DNA from: Bacteroidales bacterium
GTDB lineage: Bacteria > Bacteroidota > Bacteroidia > Bacteroidales > Muribaculaceae
NCBI GenBank assembly: GCA_020859845.1
Contig: JAJBVL010000010.1
Location: 1 to 44,555, forward strand
DNA: 44,555 nt
Reading direction: 5' to 3'
Below are positions 32,114 to 39,692 of the stretch, piece by piece. Each line of letters begins with the position of its first letter. Positions within the stretch are counted from its first letter, which is position 1. A program made the translations under genes and the position numbers. Below the pieces are notes generated by a model. The model was not told the DNA's origin, made no database searches, and saw nothing but the letters and a program-made list of their open reading frames with translations.

Positions 32114-34045
32114 TTAGGCATCGATATTAGCGTAGTTGGCATTCGCCTCGATGAAGTCGCGACGCGGGCCCACATCCTCGCCCATCAGCATGGAGAAGAT
32201 GCGGTCGGCCTCGGCGGCATCGCTGATGTTGACCTGCTTGAGCAGACGCTTCTCGGGGCTCATCGTGGTGTCGCGGAGCTCCTCGGCGCTCATCTCTCCC
32301 AGACCTTTGTAGCGCTGCACCTTGGTCTTGTCGCCATACTTGTCGATAAACTGCTTGACCTGCATGTCGGTCCAGCAATATTCCTCCACCTTGCCGCGAG
32401 TACACTTGTAGAGCGGCGGCGTGGCCAGATAGAGATAGCCGTTCTCGATGATGGGACGCATGCGGCGGAAGAAGAAGGTCATCAGCAGCGTGGCGATGTG
32501 GCTACCGTCGACATCAGCATCGGTCATGATGATTATCTTATGGTAAGCCAGCTTGGAGATGTTGACTTCCTTGGAGTCTTCGTCGGTGCCTATCGTGACG
32601 CGCATCGCGCGGAAGAGGCTGGTGATCTCCTGATTGTCAAATATCTTGTGGTCCATGGCCTTCTCCACGTTGAGGATCTTGCCTCGCAGCGGCAGAATGG
32701 CCTGGAACTGACGGTCGCGGCCCTGCTTGGCGGTGCCGCCTGCCGAGTCGCCCTCCACCAGGAAGAGCTCGCAGTCCTCTGCCGTGCGGCTTGAGCAGTC
32801 GGCGAGTTTGCCGGGCAGTCCACCACCCGACAGAGGCGACTTGCGCTGTATCTTGACGCGGGCGTTGTAGGCGGCATGGCGTGCCTGAGCGGCCAGTATC
32901 ACCTTCTCCACGATCGTCTTGGCTTGGCGTGGATGCTCCTCAAGATAGGTGCGCAGAGCGTCGCTGACGGCTGTCTGCACAGCGCCTATCACCTCGTTGT
33001 TGCCCAGCTTGGTCTTGGTCTGGCCCTCAAACTGTGGCTCCATCACCTTGACGCTCACCACGGCTGTCAGGCCTTCGCGGAAGTCGTCGCTGGCCACCTC
33101 TATCTTCACCTTCTCAAGCATCTTGTTGTCCTCGGCATACTTCTTGAGCGTAGAGGTGAGGCCACGGCGGAAGCCTGTCAGGTGGGTGCCACCTTCGATG
33201 GTGTTGATATTGTTGACGTAGGAGTAGACGTTCTCGTTGAAGGTAGTGTTGTAGGTCAGCGCCACCTCTACAGGTATACCTCCCTTCTCGGTGTTGAGAT
33301 GTATCACGTCGTCGATCAGTGGCTCCTTGTTGGAGTCGATATATTGCACAAATTCGCGCAGGCCGTTCTTGGAGAAGAAGGTCTCTTTCTTCACCTCTCC
33401 GCTCTCGTTCTTCTGGCGCTTGTCGGTCAGCGTCAGCGTGATGCCAGCGTTGAGGAAGGCCAAGTCGCGCAGACGATTGGCAAGCGTCGAATAGTCGTAT
33501 TCTGTCACCGTGAAGATGCTTTCATCGGGCTTGAAGGTGATGGTAGTGCCCGTGTGGGTGCTTTCGCCCACCACCTGAAGCTCCGTCGTGGCCTTGCCAT
33601 AGGCATACTTCTGGCGGTAGAGCTTGCCATCGCGCGCCACCTCGGCCGTGAGGCTCGACGACAGGGCGTTGACACACGATACGCCCACGCCGTGCAGACC
33701 GCCCGACACCTTATAGGAACCTTTGTCAAACTTACCACCGGCGTGGAGCACCGTGAGGACCACCTCCAGAGCGCTCTTATGCTCCTTCTCGTGCATGTCC
33801 ACAGGGATACCACGGCCGTTGTCGACCACCGTCACTGAATTATCCTCATTGATTGTCACATCGATATGGGTGGCGTAGCCTGCCAACGCCTCGTCGATCG
33901 AGTTGTCGACCACCTCATATACCAAGTGATGGAGTCCTTTGGTGCTGATGTCGCCTATATACATCGCCGGGCGCTTGCGCACGGCCTCTAAGCCTTCGAG
34001 CACTTGTATGCTTTTCGCACCATATTCCTCTTCGATTTCTTCCAT
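32114..34045 (-). CDS. gyrB: DNA gyrase subunit B
   Basis: 643 residues from ATG at 34045 (MEEIEEEYGAKSIQVLEGLE); a longer frame from 34135 would begin close to the -7 element. ATPase half: VVDNSIDEALAG, GRGIP and GGLHGVGVS of the GHKL fold, then the transducer domain. The TOPRIM half carries EGDSAGGTAKQGRDR and DADVDGSHI (Mg-binding), and the short C-terminus ends in KGLGEMSAEEL...KRLLKQV. With GyrA it introduces negative supercoils. The IQVLEGLEAVRKRPAMYIGD opening favours GyrB over ParE. Own promoter at 34137-34167. Confidence 0.96.
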   Translation of the reverse strand: MEEIEEEYGAKSIQVLEGLEAVRKRPAMYIGDISTKGLHHLVYEVVDNSIDEALAGYATHIDVTINEDNSVTVVDNGRGIPVDMHEKEHKSALEVVLTVLHAGGKFDKGSYKVSGGLHGVGVSCVNALSSSLTAEVARDGKLYRQKYAYGKATTELQVVGESTHTGTTITFKPDESIFTVTEYDYSTLANRLRDLAFLNAGITLTLTDKRQKNESGEVKKETFFSKNGLREFVQYIDSNKEPLIDDVIHLNTEKGGIPVEVALTYNTTFNENVYSYVNNINTIEGGTHLTGFRRGLTSTLKKYAEDNKMLEKVKIEVASDDFREGLTAVVSVKVMEPQFEGQTKTKLGNNEVIGAVQTAVSDALRTYLEEHPRQAKTIVEKVILAAQARHAAYNARVKIQRKSPLSGGGLPGKLADCSSRTAEDCELFLVEGDSAGGTAKQGRDRQFQAILPLRGKILNVEKAMDHKIFDNQEITSLFRAMRVTIGTDEDSKEVNISKLAYHKIIIMTDADVDGSHIATLLMTFFFRRMRPIIENGYLYLATPPLYKCTRGKVEEYCWTDMQVKQFIDKYGDKTKVQRYKGLGEMSAEELRDTTMSPEKRLLKQVNISDAAEADRIFSMLMGEDVGPRRDFIEANANYANIDA

Positions 34046-34136
34046 TATTATATATTTAACGTGTTGTATGTCAGTTGTTTGTTGTACCTTTTGGAATTTC
34101 GTTTCGCTCCTTTGGTCCTTAGGCCTTAAGAGCAAA

Positions 34137-34167
34137 CAAAATTACGAAATTTTCTTGAACCGACCAA
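34137..34167 (-). promoter_or_regulatory. Promoter of gyrB
   Basis: Minus strand: TTG at 34165-34167, 20-base spacer, TAATTTTG at 34137-34144. Leader of about 85 bases. Confirms the start at 34045 rather than 34135. Confidence 0.65.
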
Positions 34168-34276
34168 GCATTTTGGTCCCTTTTCTGTCCCTCTATTTTA
34201 GGCGACAAGCCACCTCTGAGAGCAGGAGAGGAAGAAATTGGCTGGGGTTAAAATCTGTTAAATTTCAACCAAGCTC

Positions 34277-34307
34277 TTGCACGCTATTGTAGGAAGCAGT
34301 AACTTTG
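34277..34307 (+). promoter_or_regulatory. Promoter of tRNA-Pro
   Basis: TTG at 34277-34279, 20-base spacer, TAACTTTG at 34300-34307, then the tRNA 18 bases on. Textbook Bacteroidales spacing. Confidence 0.75.
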
Positions 34308-34325
34308 CAGCGCTTTTAAGCCAAT

Positions 34326-34401
34326 CGGGGTGTAGCTCAGCCAGGTTTAGAGTACGCGTCTGGGGGGCGTGTGGTCGGAAGTTCGAATCTTCTCACCCCG
34401 A
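34326..34401 (+). tRNA. tRNA-Pro (anticodon GGG)
   Basis: 76 bases fold as a cloverleaf: acceptor stem CGGGGTG/CACCCCG, D-arm GCTC...GAGT, anticodon stem CGCGT/GCGTG with loop CTGGGGG (anticodon at 34362-34364 = GGG), T-arm GGAAG-TTCGAAT-CTTCT. The discriminator base is A and CCA is not encoded. Reads CCC/CCU proline codons. Confidence 0.97.
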
Positions 34402-34410
34402 CTGACAGTT

Positions 34411-34450
34411 TGAGAGGCTCTTGCAAATGCAGGAGCCTCTCATCTTTTTT
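34411..34450 (+). terminator. Terminator of tRNA-Pro
   Basis: TGAGAGGCTC (34411-34420) pairs perfectly with GAGCCTCTCA (34433-34442), followed by a T-run. Strong rho-independent terminator. Confidence 0.92.
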
Positions 34451-34537
34451 TCTCTTCAGTGTTTATTATCCTCGGAAGTAAACACCATTCATCTCCCACG
34501 CGTTTCTACTATACAATCCCTCATAGACCATCGCCTT

Positions 34538-35080
34538 ATGAAAGCTCTAAAATACTTCTTCGCTGCCTTCCTGCTCCTGGGCATCATCTCATCCTCCACC
34601 ACAGGGTGCAAGGTGCTCAAGACCGACCCCAACGCTGTGCGCGCCGACTCTATCAACCATCTGGTGGCTCTCGCCCTCATCGACTCCCAGCAGTTTGTCA
34701 TGACCTTTGACCGCGTGCAGGTCAAAAACACGTTTCTCAACACTCTCAACTCCGCCACCAACTTTGTCCTTGTCAACGGCCAAGAAGCCGTAGTGCAGTT
34801 TTCACCAGCCTATGGCGGCGGTCCTAACGGTGTGGGTGGCTTCACGGTAAAAGGCAAGGTGACAGGATATCAAGTATCCCAGGCCAACAAAGGGATAATA
34901 AATGTGTCGTTTCACGTTGGGGCCAACGTGGGTGCTTGCGACGTGCAGATACAGCTAATGCCCGAGTCAAATCGCACAGTGTCCTACATCAACAGCACCT
35001 TCCATAGCGCCCGAATCCTCGTCTATGGCACTATCCTCCCCCTCGACGACGGCTACATCCAAGGCCGCTACCCCCTCTGA
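34538..35080 (+). CDS. DUF4251-domain lipoprotein
   Basis: 180 residues from ATG at 34538; upstream codons run into the tRNA terminator. The signal ends with a lipobox-like TTGC, so it is a probable lipoprotein. The mature part (QQFVMTFDRVQ, GFTVKGKVTGYQVSQANKG, then the late DDGYIQGRY) fits the DUF4251 family of Bacteroidetes, of unknown function. A 7-bp inverted repeat, GTGTTTA (34459-34465) with TAAACAC (34479-34485), lies in its upstream region and could be an operator or leader hairpin. Converges with the beta-barrel gene. Confidence 0.85.
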   Translation: MKALKYFFAAFLLLGIISSSTTGCKVLKTDPNAVRADSINHLVALALIDSQQFVMTFDRVQVKNTFLNTLNSATNFVLVNGQEAVVQFSPAYGGGPNGVGGFTVKGKVTGYQVSQANKGIINVSFHVGANVGACDVQIQLMPESNRTVSYINSTFHSARILVYGTILPLDDGYIQGRYPL

Positions 35081-35122
35081 CCTCTATCCCTCTGTCCTCT
35101 ATCCCTCTATCCCTCTATTTTA
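35081..35122 (+). repeat. CTCTAT/CTCTGT pyrimidine microsatellite
   Basis: Repeated CCTCTATC/CCTCTGTC units immediately after the DUF4251 stop, running into the 3' end of the facing gene. Similar units are in the trxA leader (24365-24412) and, inverted, at 37855-37899. Confidence 0.7.
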
Positions 35123-35813
35123 TCGCAAAATTATACCCCAGAGTGATTTCAATGGATGTGGGGCGCGAGGCCGAGAAGACGTCGCGCTTGCGGGCCGAAT
35201 AGACATTCCCCAGGCCGAAGTAATAGCGGCCTTCGAGCTGGATGGAATGATGGCCAAAGAATAGCTCGATGCCAGCGCCACCAATAATGCCGTAGTCAAA
35301 CTTGTTTTTCACCTCCATCGCCATCTGCTCGTTGCTGCGATTCTCCACCGGGAAGTCGGCTATCGAGCCCGGATTCATGTAGTCGAAGTTGGAGCTGATG
35401 CTGCTTGATATCATGTAAGAAGCGGCAGGGCCGAGGTTGACAAACCCATGAAACCGCTTGCTGCCAAAGAAGATATGCGTCAAGAATGGCACCTGAATGT
35501 AGGTCAGCGTGCGCTGATATTCCCAGTCGCCTTCGTCAAACTTCTCCTTCCAACCTCGCTGCGACAAGTTGATCTCAGCTATCAGTCCAAATATCTTCTC
35601 CTCGCTGTAGCGTATCGAGAGGCCCATCGTCATGCCCTGCAGCATCTGCTGCTCCACCGAGGGCGAGAATTGCACGTTGGAGAGCGTGACGCCCGCGTGG
35701 CCTCCCACCCAGAAGTGGGGCTCGTAGTAGCGCTGCGCCGCGCCAGGGAGCGCCATCCCCACAAGCATCACAGCCAGCAGCGCCCAGCGCAGTAGTCCTT
35801 TTACTTTCTTCAT
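35115..35813 (-). CDS. PorT-family outer-membrane beta-barrel protein
   Basis: 232 residues. Signal peptide ending ALPGAAQ, then eight or so amphipathic strands typical of the OMP_b-brl_2/PorT fold: FWVGGHAGVTLSNVQFS opening, LTYIQVPFLTHIFF, FHGFVNLGPAASYMIS, and a terminal strand TSIEITLGYNFAIK. The central LSQRGWKE and YIQVP motifs are frequent in the family. The start lies 2 bases after the LysM gene stop, so the two are translationally linked. PorT-like barrels in Bacteroidetes occur in secretion or unknown envelope roles; no type IX secretion genes adjoin it, so the role here is open. Confidence 0.88.
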   Translation of the reverse strand: MKKVKGLLRWALLAVMLVGMALPGAAQRYYEPHFWVGGHAGVTLSNVQFSPSVEQQMLQGMTMGLSIRYSEEKIFGLIAEINLSQRGWKEKFDEGDWEYQRTLTYIQVPFLTHIFFGSKRFHGFVNLGPAASYMISSSISSNFDYMNPGSIADFPVENRSNEQMAMEVKNKFDYGIIGGAGIELFFGHHSIQLEGRYYFGLGNVYSARKRDVFSASRPTSIEITLGYNFAIK

Positions 35814-35815
35814 CC

Positions 35816-37783
35816 TTAGAGCGATATCTTGTCAATGAGTCCGCTGGGACGGAAGTTGATAAAGTAGAGCTGCTCGTTGATATGGCCTGCCACTCCTGCT
35901 GGGCGAGTGAAGTCAAAGCCGTTCTGTAGGCCTTTATACGTAGGGGTGTAGCTCGTGTAGTCGCCACGGTTGGCTCGCAGCGAGCGTATCAGAAACATGC
36001 CAGTATCGAAGCCAAACAATCCCTGACGCGGCACAGCCTTCGACATGTCTTCGCCATACCAGCGCTTGTAGCGGCCCTCAAGCTCCTTCACCGCCGGGTC
36101 GTCGGGCACCTCATAGAAGCGCGAGTAGACCAGCGCGTTGAGCTTGTGCATATTTATCAGGGTCTCGCCCTTGAAGGTGGTCCATTCGGGATAGCCCATC
36201 AGGTGGACGGGGTCGTAGTCGGTGGCGCGCTCGCGAAATTCGAGCAGCGCGGGCAGCACATAGGTGAGCTCGGTCTGCTTGCCCGAGGCGGGAATGAAAG
36301 CATAGGCACCGGAGGTGTCGAGCCCCTTGAGGTCGGTCATCGTCAGCAGTCCCTCAAACTCTATCAACTCAAAGGGCTTGCCCTGCTCGGTGAGCGAAGC
36401 CTTCATCTGGTTGATAAATGCGCTCTTGTCTTGATCGCCATCCTTGCGGATGAGTATCACCGGGGTGTAGCGAGCAAAGCGGTCGCTCATGCCCTGTATC
36501 GCCTTGCGATACATCTCGGAGTGGGGGATGTTGGCCTGCATCACGTAGGGGTTGTTGGCATAGCTCTCATCCTTCACCACAAAGAGGTTGATGACGTTGA
36601 TGCCATGCGCCGCCCCATAGCTCCCTATCTCGCGTAGCTGCTCTTCGTTGTCGGGGGCCACTATCATCTCCACCTGCTGTAGCTCGGGCTTCTCAAGAAT
36701 GCTCTTCACCGTGGCCAGGGAGCCCTCGGTGTCGTATACCTGCAGGTGGATAGGCGTCCCGTTATTGCGCAGGCTGTCTACAGCCAACAGGAAGCCCTTG
36801 TAAAACTCGGTATAGAGCTGCGCCTGGCGAGGCTGAGGGTCGTTGGAGGCCATCAGTGGCAGCATCAAGGCTATGTTGATGCCTTCGGGCTTGGTGACAG
36901 CTGGCGCCAAGGGGGCCAAGGTGTCGGTGGGCGCGGGCTCTACAGCGCGCTCATTGGCCACCGCTGCCGGCTCAGCGGGCTGCGCTGTGGCTGCCATCGC
37001 GGGCGTAGCTGCGGAGGGCGTAGTAGGGCAGTTCTTGATGGGGATATTGAGTTTCATCCCTTCCTTCAGCACTCCCACTTCGGGGTTGGCCTGCTCCAGC
37101 TGCTCCACGGTGAGGTCGTGGGCGCGAGCTATCGAGTAGAATGTCTCGCCCTTGTGGACCACGTAGGTGGTGTATTGCGGATTGGCCTCCGGCACGTCCA
37201 CCTCCTCGCGCCCCACTCGTGGAGGATTTATCTGATAGGTGATGCCCGGGATATCGTTGTCGGTTGTTGGGGTCGCAGCAGTTGTTGCTGTGGTTACTGT
37301 AGTTGCTGTAGGTGCTGTGGTTTCTGAGGTTGCAGTGGTTGGAGTGGTTGGAGTTGTTGGAGTACCTACTATTAGCATTTGGCCCGTTTTGAGGCCGTCG
37401 CGAGCCGAGGGATTCCACGCCAGAATCTGGTCGATGCTCACCCCATACTGCCGACTGATACCATAGAGGGTCTCCCCCTTCTTCACCTCATGGGTGGTAG
37501 AGGCCTTGATGGCGGCTTCCTGCGATGCGGGGAAGAGGAGGGTCTGGCCTGCCTTCAGCCCGTCGGCCACCGAGGGGTTGTAGCGCTCCATCTCCTCGCG
37601 GCTCACGCCAAAGCGCTTGCAGAGACTATACACCGTCTCCTTCGACTGCACTACGTAGTAGTGGTAGGCCACGCCATCCACCGTCTTGATAGGCAGAGTA
37701 TCCACTTGGGCCAGTGCCGCAGAGGCAGTCATCAGGGCCACAGCCACTGTCAGCGTGGCCAGTATCTTTTTGTACAGGGTCAT
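35816..37783 (-). CDS. LysM protein with periplasmic receptor-like domain
   Basis: 655 residues. Signal peptide ending ASAALAQ. Three LysM domains follow at roughly 40-88, 96-141 and 205-252, e.g. VVQSKETVYSLCKRFGVS, EVKKGETLYGISRQYGVS and VVHKGETFYSIARAHDLT, which bind peptidoglycan. A Thr/Pro-rich linker (about 142-175) separates the second and third; an Ala/Pro-rich linker follows the third. From about 300 on, INIALMLPLMASNDPQ...LYTEFYKGFLLAVDSL begins a type I periplasmic-binding-protein fold like that of branched-chain amino-acid receptors or LpoA. This suggests a cell-wall-anchored sensor or regulator of peptidoglycan synthesis. It leads a two-gene operon with the beta-barrel gene. Confidence 0.88.
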   Translation of the reverse strand: MTLYKKILATLTVAVALMTASAALAQVDTLPIKTVDGVAYHYYVVQSKETVYSLCKRFGVSREEMERYNPSVADGLKAGQTLLFPASQEAAIKASTTHEVKKGETLYGISRQYGVSIDQILAWNPSARDGLKTGQMLIVGTPTTPTTPTTATSETTAPTATTVTTATTAATPTTDNDIPGITYQINPPRVGREEVDVPEANPQYTTYVVHKGETFYSIARAHDLTVEQLEQANPEVGVLKEGMKLNIPIKNCPTTPSAATPAMAATAQPAEPAAVANERAVEPAPTDTLAPLAPAVTKPEGINIALMLPLMASNDPQPRQAQLYTEFYKGFLLAVDSLRNNGTPIHLQVYDTEGSLATVKSILEKPELQQVEMIVAPDNEEQLREIGSYGAAHGINVINLFVVKDESYANNPYVMQANIPHSEMYRKAIQGMSDRFARYTPVILIRKDGDQDKSAFINQMKASLTEQGKPFELIEFEGLLTMTDLKGLDTSGAYAFIPASGKQTELTYVLPALLEFRERATDYDPVHLMGYPEWTTFKGETLINMHKLNALVYSRFYEVPDDPAVKELEGRYKRWYGEDMSKAVPRQGLFGFDTGMFLIRSLRANRGDYTSYTPTYKGLQNGFDFTRPAGVAGHINEQLYFINFRPSGLIDKISL

Positions 37784-37822
37784 CTATTCTTGGGTCAACG
37801 ATTAACTACAGTTTTTGACACG

Positions 37823-37853
37823 CAAAGTTAACTCCTTTGCCCGAAATATGCAA
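37823..37853 (-). promoter_or_regulatory. Promoter of the LysM/beta-barrel operon
   Basis: Minus strand: TTG at 37851-37853, 20-base spacer, TAACTTTG at 37823-37830. Leader of about 30 bases. Confidence 0.7.
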
Positions 37854-37854
37854 G

Positions 37855-37899
37855 AGATAGAGGGGCAGAGGGAGAGAGGATAGAGGGACAGAGATGGGA
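37855..37899 (-). repeat. Purine-rich microsatellite (inverted CTCTAT/CTCTGT type)
   Basis: GATAGAGGG/ACAGAG units between the LysM promoter and the holA stop; read on the minus strand it is the same pyrimidine motif as at 35081-35122. It overlaps the region just upstream of the -33 box. Confidence 0.6.
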
Positions 37900-38919
37900 T
37901 TAGAGGGTGAGGATGCGAAAGATGAGGTCGTGGAGAAGGTCATACTCCCCTTGGCGGCTCCCGATGCCCTTCGACTGCGCGTCAAAGCGCCGCAGGGCCG
38001 ATATCACCTCCACCGTCTGCCGGGGGCGGTATTGCTGGGCTCCCATCGTGTAGTTGCGCAGCTGCGAGTCCCACTTCAGGCCCAGAGCCTCCTTGGCGGT
38101 GTCGGGATTCTTCACCGGCAGGTATTGATATATTAGGAGGCCCGAAAAGTAGTTGAAGAGCGTGGCCACGGTCATCACCGTCGGTGATGCCTTGGGGTTG
38201 CTCTTGAAGTAACGCAGTATGGTGAAGGCCTTCTGAGCGTTGCGGTTGATGAGGGCGTCGAGCAGCTCGAAGTTGTTAAACTCGCGGCTGATGCCTATGT
38301 TGCGCTCTATGCTCTCCGGGGTGATCATCGCCCCTGGTCCAAGCACCATGGCCAGCTTCTTTATCTCGTTGTAGAGGCGCGAGAGGTCGGTGCCTATAAA
38401 GTCGCGCAGCATCGACAGTCCCTTGGCCTCTATTTTCAGTCCATGCTCCCCCACAATCTCCATTATCACTGGGTCGATGGTGCGCTCAGTGAGTTTCTTG
38501 GATTCAAACACTATGCCCTTCCCCTTCTTGATGGCGTCAAGCAGTTCCTTGCTCTTCACGGCTGCTCCGCGACTACAGATCACGAGGATGGCAGTAGGCG
38601 ATGGATTGGCGGCATACGGAGCCAGCTTCTTGAGGTAGTCGGCGCGGGCGCTCTGGGCCTCCTTGAGGATCACCACCTGACGCTCGCCCATCATAGGGAA
38701 GCTACGACAGGCATCCATCACGCGCTCGGGGGTTGTCTCGTGGGCATAGAGTTGATAGAGGTTGAAGGCGCGCAGATCCTCGGGCGGTATCTGCTCAAAG
38801 ATTTCCACGAGTTGGTCTATGTAGTAGCCTTCCTCGCCGTGGAGGAGGTAGACGGGGGCATACTGGCCCGCTTTGAGCGAAGCCTTAAGTCCAGGGAAAG
38901 TGACAACCGAGGGAGCCAT
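37900..38919 (-). CDS. holA: DNA polymerase III delta subunit
   Basis: 339 residues from ATG at 38919 (MAPSVVTFPGLKASLKAGQ). In-frame ATGs at 39000 and 39039 lie upstream of the predicted transcription start, so they are rejected. Delta opens the sliding clamp within the clamp loader. Family traits: APVYLLHGEEGYYIDQLVE near the N-terminus, then AILVICSRGA and KKGKGIVFESKKLTERTI in the AAA-like core, and a C-terminal helical collar with the late NYTMGAQQYRPRQTVEVISALRR region. Divergent from the HsdR-N-domain gene. Confidence 0.93.
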   Translation of the reverse strand: MAPSVVTFPGLKASLKAGQYAPVYLLHGEEGYYIDQLVEIFEQIPPEDLRAFNLYQLYAHETTPERVMDACRSFPMMGERQVVILKEAQSARADYLKKLAPYAANPSPTAILVICSRGAAVKSKELLDAIKKGKGIVFESKKLTERTIDPVIMEIVGEHGLKIEAKGLSMLRDFIGTDLSRLYNEIKKLAMVLGPGAMITPESIERNIGISREFNNFELLDALINRNAQKAFTILRYFKSNPKASPTVMTVATLFNYFSGLLIYQYLPVKNPDTAKEALGLKWDSQLRNYTMGAQQYRPRQTVEVISALRRFDAQSKGIGSRQGEYDLLHDLIFRILTL

Positions 38920-38987
38920 GTCGATTCTGAGTATGGTGGTGGTGGGGATAGTAGAGCTATCGGTGGTGGAGGTTGATTTCTGTCGGT

Positions 38988-38995
38988 CAAAGTTA
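38988..38995 (-). promoter_or_regulatory. -7 element (TAACTTTG) of holA
   Basis: Exact match on the minus strand, 68 bases before the ATG at 38919; it fixes the holA start. No clear -33 box. Confidence 0.55.
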
Positions 38996-39027
38996 GTCAT
39001 TATTGGGGAATATTGAAGAATATTGCG

Positions 39028-39035
39028 TAATTTTG
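39028..39035 (+). promoter_or_regulatory. -7 element (TAATTTTG) of the HsdR-N-domain gene
   Basis: Exact TAnnTTTG match, 19 bases before the ATG at 39055; a TTG at 39003-39005 is 22 bases upstream. Back to back with the holA promoter. Confidence 0.55.
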
Positions 39036-39054
39036 TCAATCATAATTGTGCACG

Positions 39055-39546
39055 ATGGCTCTAAAGAAAAGCTTATCACGCGGACATCGTCCCGCCGCCA
39101 TGGTGGCCTTGGCGCTCCCTCCTATCAATATCGCCGAGAGGGTGTCGGCCGATGGCGGCAAGATTTTCGACGACCTGCGCCAGCGCTGGGTGACCCTCAC
39201 CCCCGAGGAATGGGTGAGGCAACACTTCACGGCCTGGCTGCGGATGGCTTTTGGCTACCCCGCGACGATGATGGCCAACGAGGTGAGCCTCCGCCTCAAC
39301 GGTATGCTGCGCCGCTGCGACACGCTGGTCTACGACCGCGCTCTGCGTCCGCGCCTCATCGTGGAGTACAAAGCCCCCGAGGTGCCCATCACCCTCTCCG
39401 TCTTCGACCAGATAGCGCGCTACAACATGGTCATCAACGCTCCGTGGCTCATAGTCTCCAATGGTCGCTCCCACTACTGCTGCCACTACGACGGCCCGCA
39501 ATCCTACTCATTCGCCACAGCCATACCCCCCTACTCCGAGCTCTGA
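39055..39546 (+). CDS. Solitary HsdR N-terminal (PD-(D/E)XK) domain protein
   Basis: 163 residues from ATG at 39055. The protein is just the nuclease domain of type I restriction R subunits: EEWVRQHFTAWL helix, then CDTLVYDRALRPRLIVEYKAP with the Asp and ExK of the PD-(D/E)XK site, and QIARYNMVINAPWLIVSNG. No helicase part follows. In Bacteroidetes such single-domain genes are regularly found beside holA, far from any R-M operon, which suggests a DNA repair or processing role, though none is established. It is in normal-GC DNA, unlike the R-M island at the left end. Confidence 0.88.
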   Translation: MALKKSLSRGHRPAAMVALALPPINIAERVSADGGKIFDDLRQRWVTLTPEEWVRQHFTAWLRMAFGYPATMMANEVSLRLNGMLRRCDTLVYDRALRPRLIVEYKAPEVPITLSVFDQIARYNMVINAPWLIVSNGRSHYCCHYDGPQSYSFATAIPPYSEL

Positions 39547-39579
39547 CGCCCCTCCATGGCGATTAGCCCAGCCAAAAAT

Positions 39580-39610
39580 TTTGCCATTTCTCAAACCTTT
39601 ACTAACTTTG
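39580..39610 (+). promoter_or_regulatory. Promoter of mutA-mutB
   Basis: TTTG at 39580-39583, 19-base spacer, TAACTTTG at 39603-39610: full consensus. Leader of about 75 bases, A/C-rich. Confidence 0.75.
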
Positions 39611-39692
39611 TCACCACTATTAGTTAACCCCATAGAGCCCCCGGCTCGCAACCATAATAGACCCTAAAAAATCATAATCATACAATCTTATC

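Noticed and set aside
38920..39039. Longer N-terminus for HolA (ATG at 39000 or 39039)
   Set aside because: Both lie upstream of the predicted transcription start, and the HolA family begins near MAPSVVTF.
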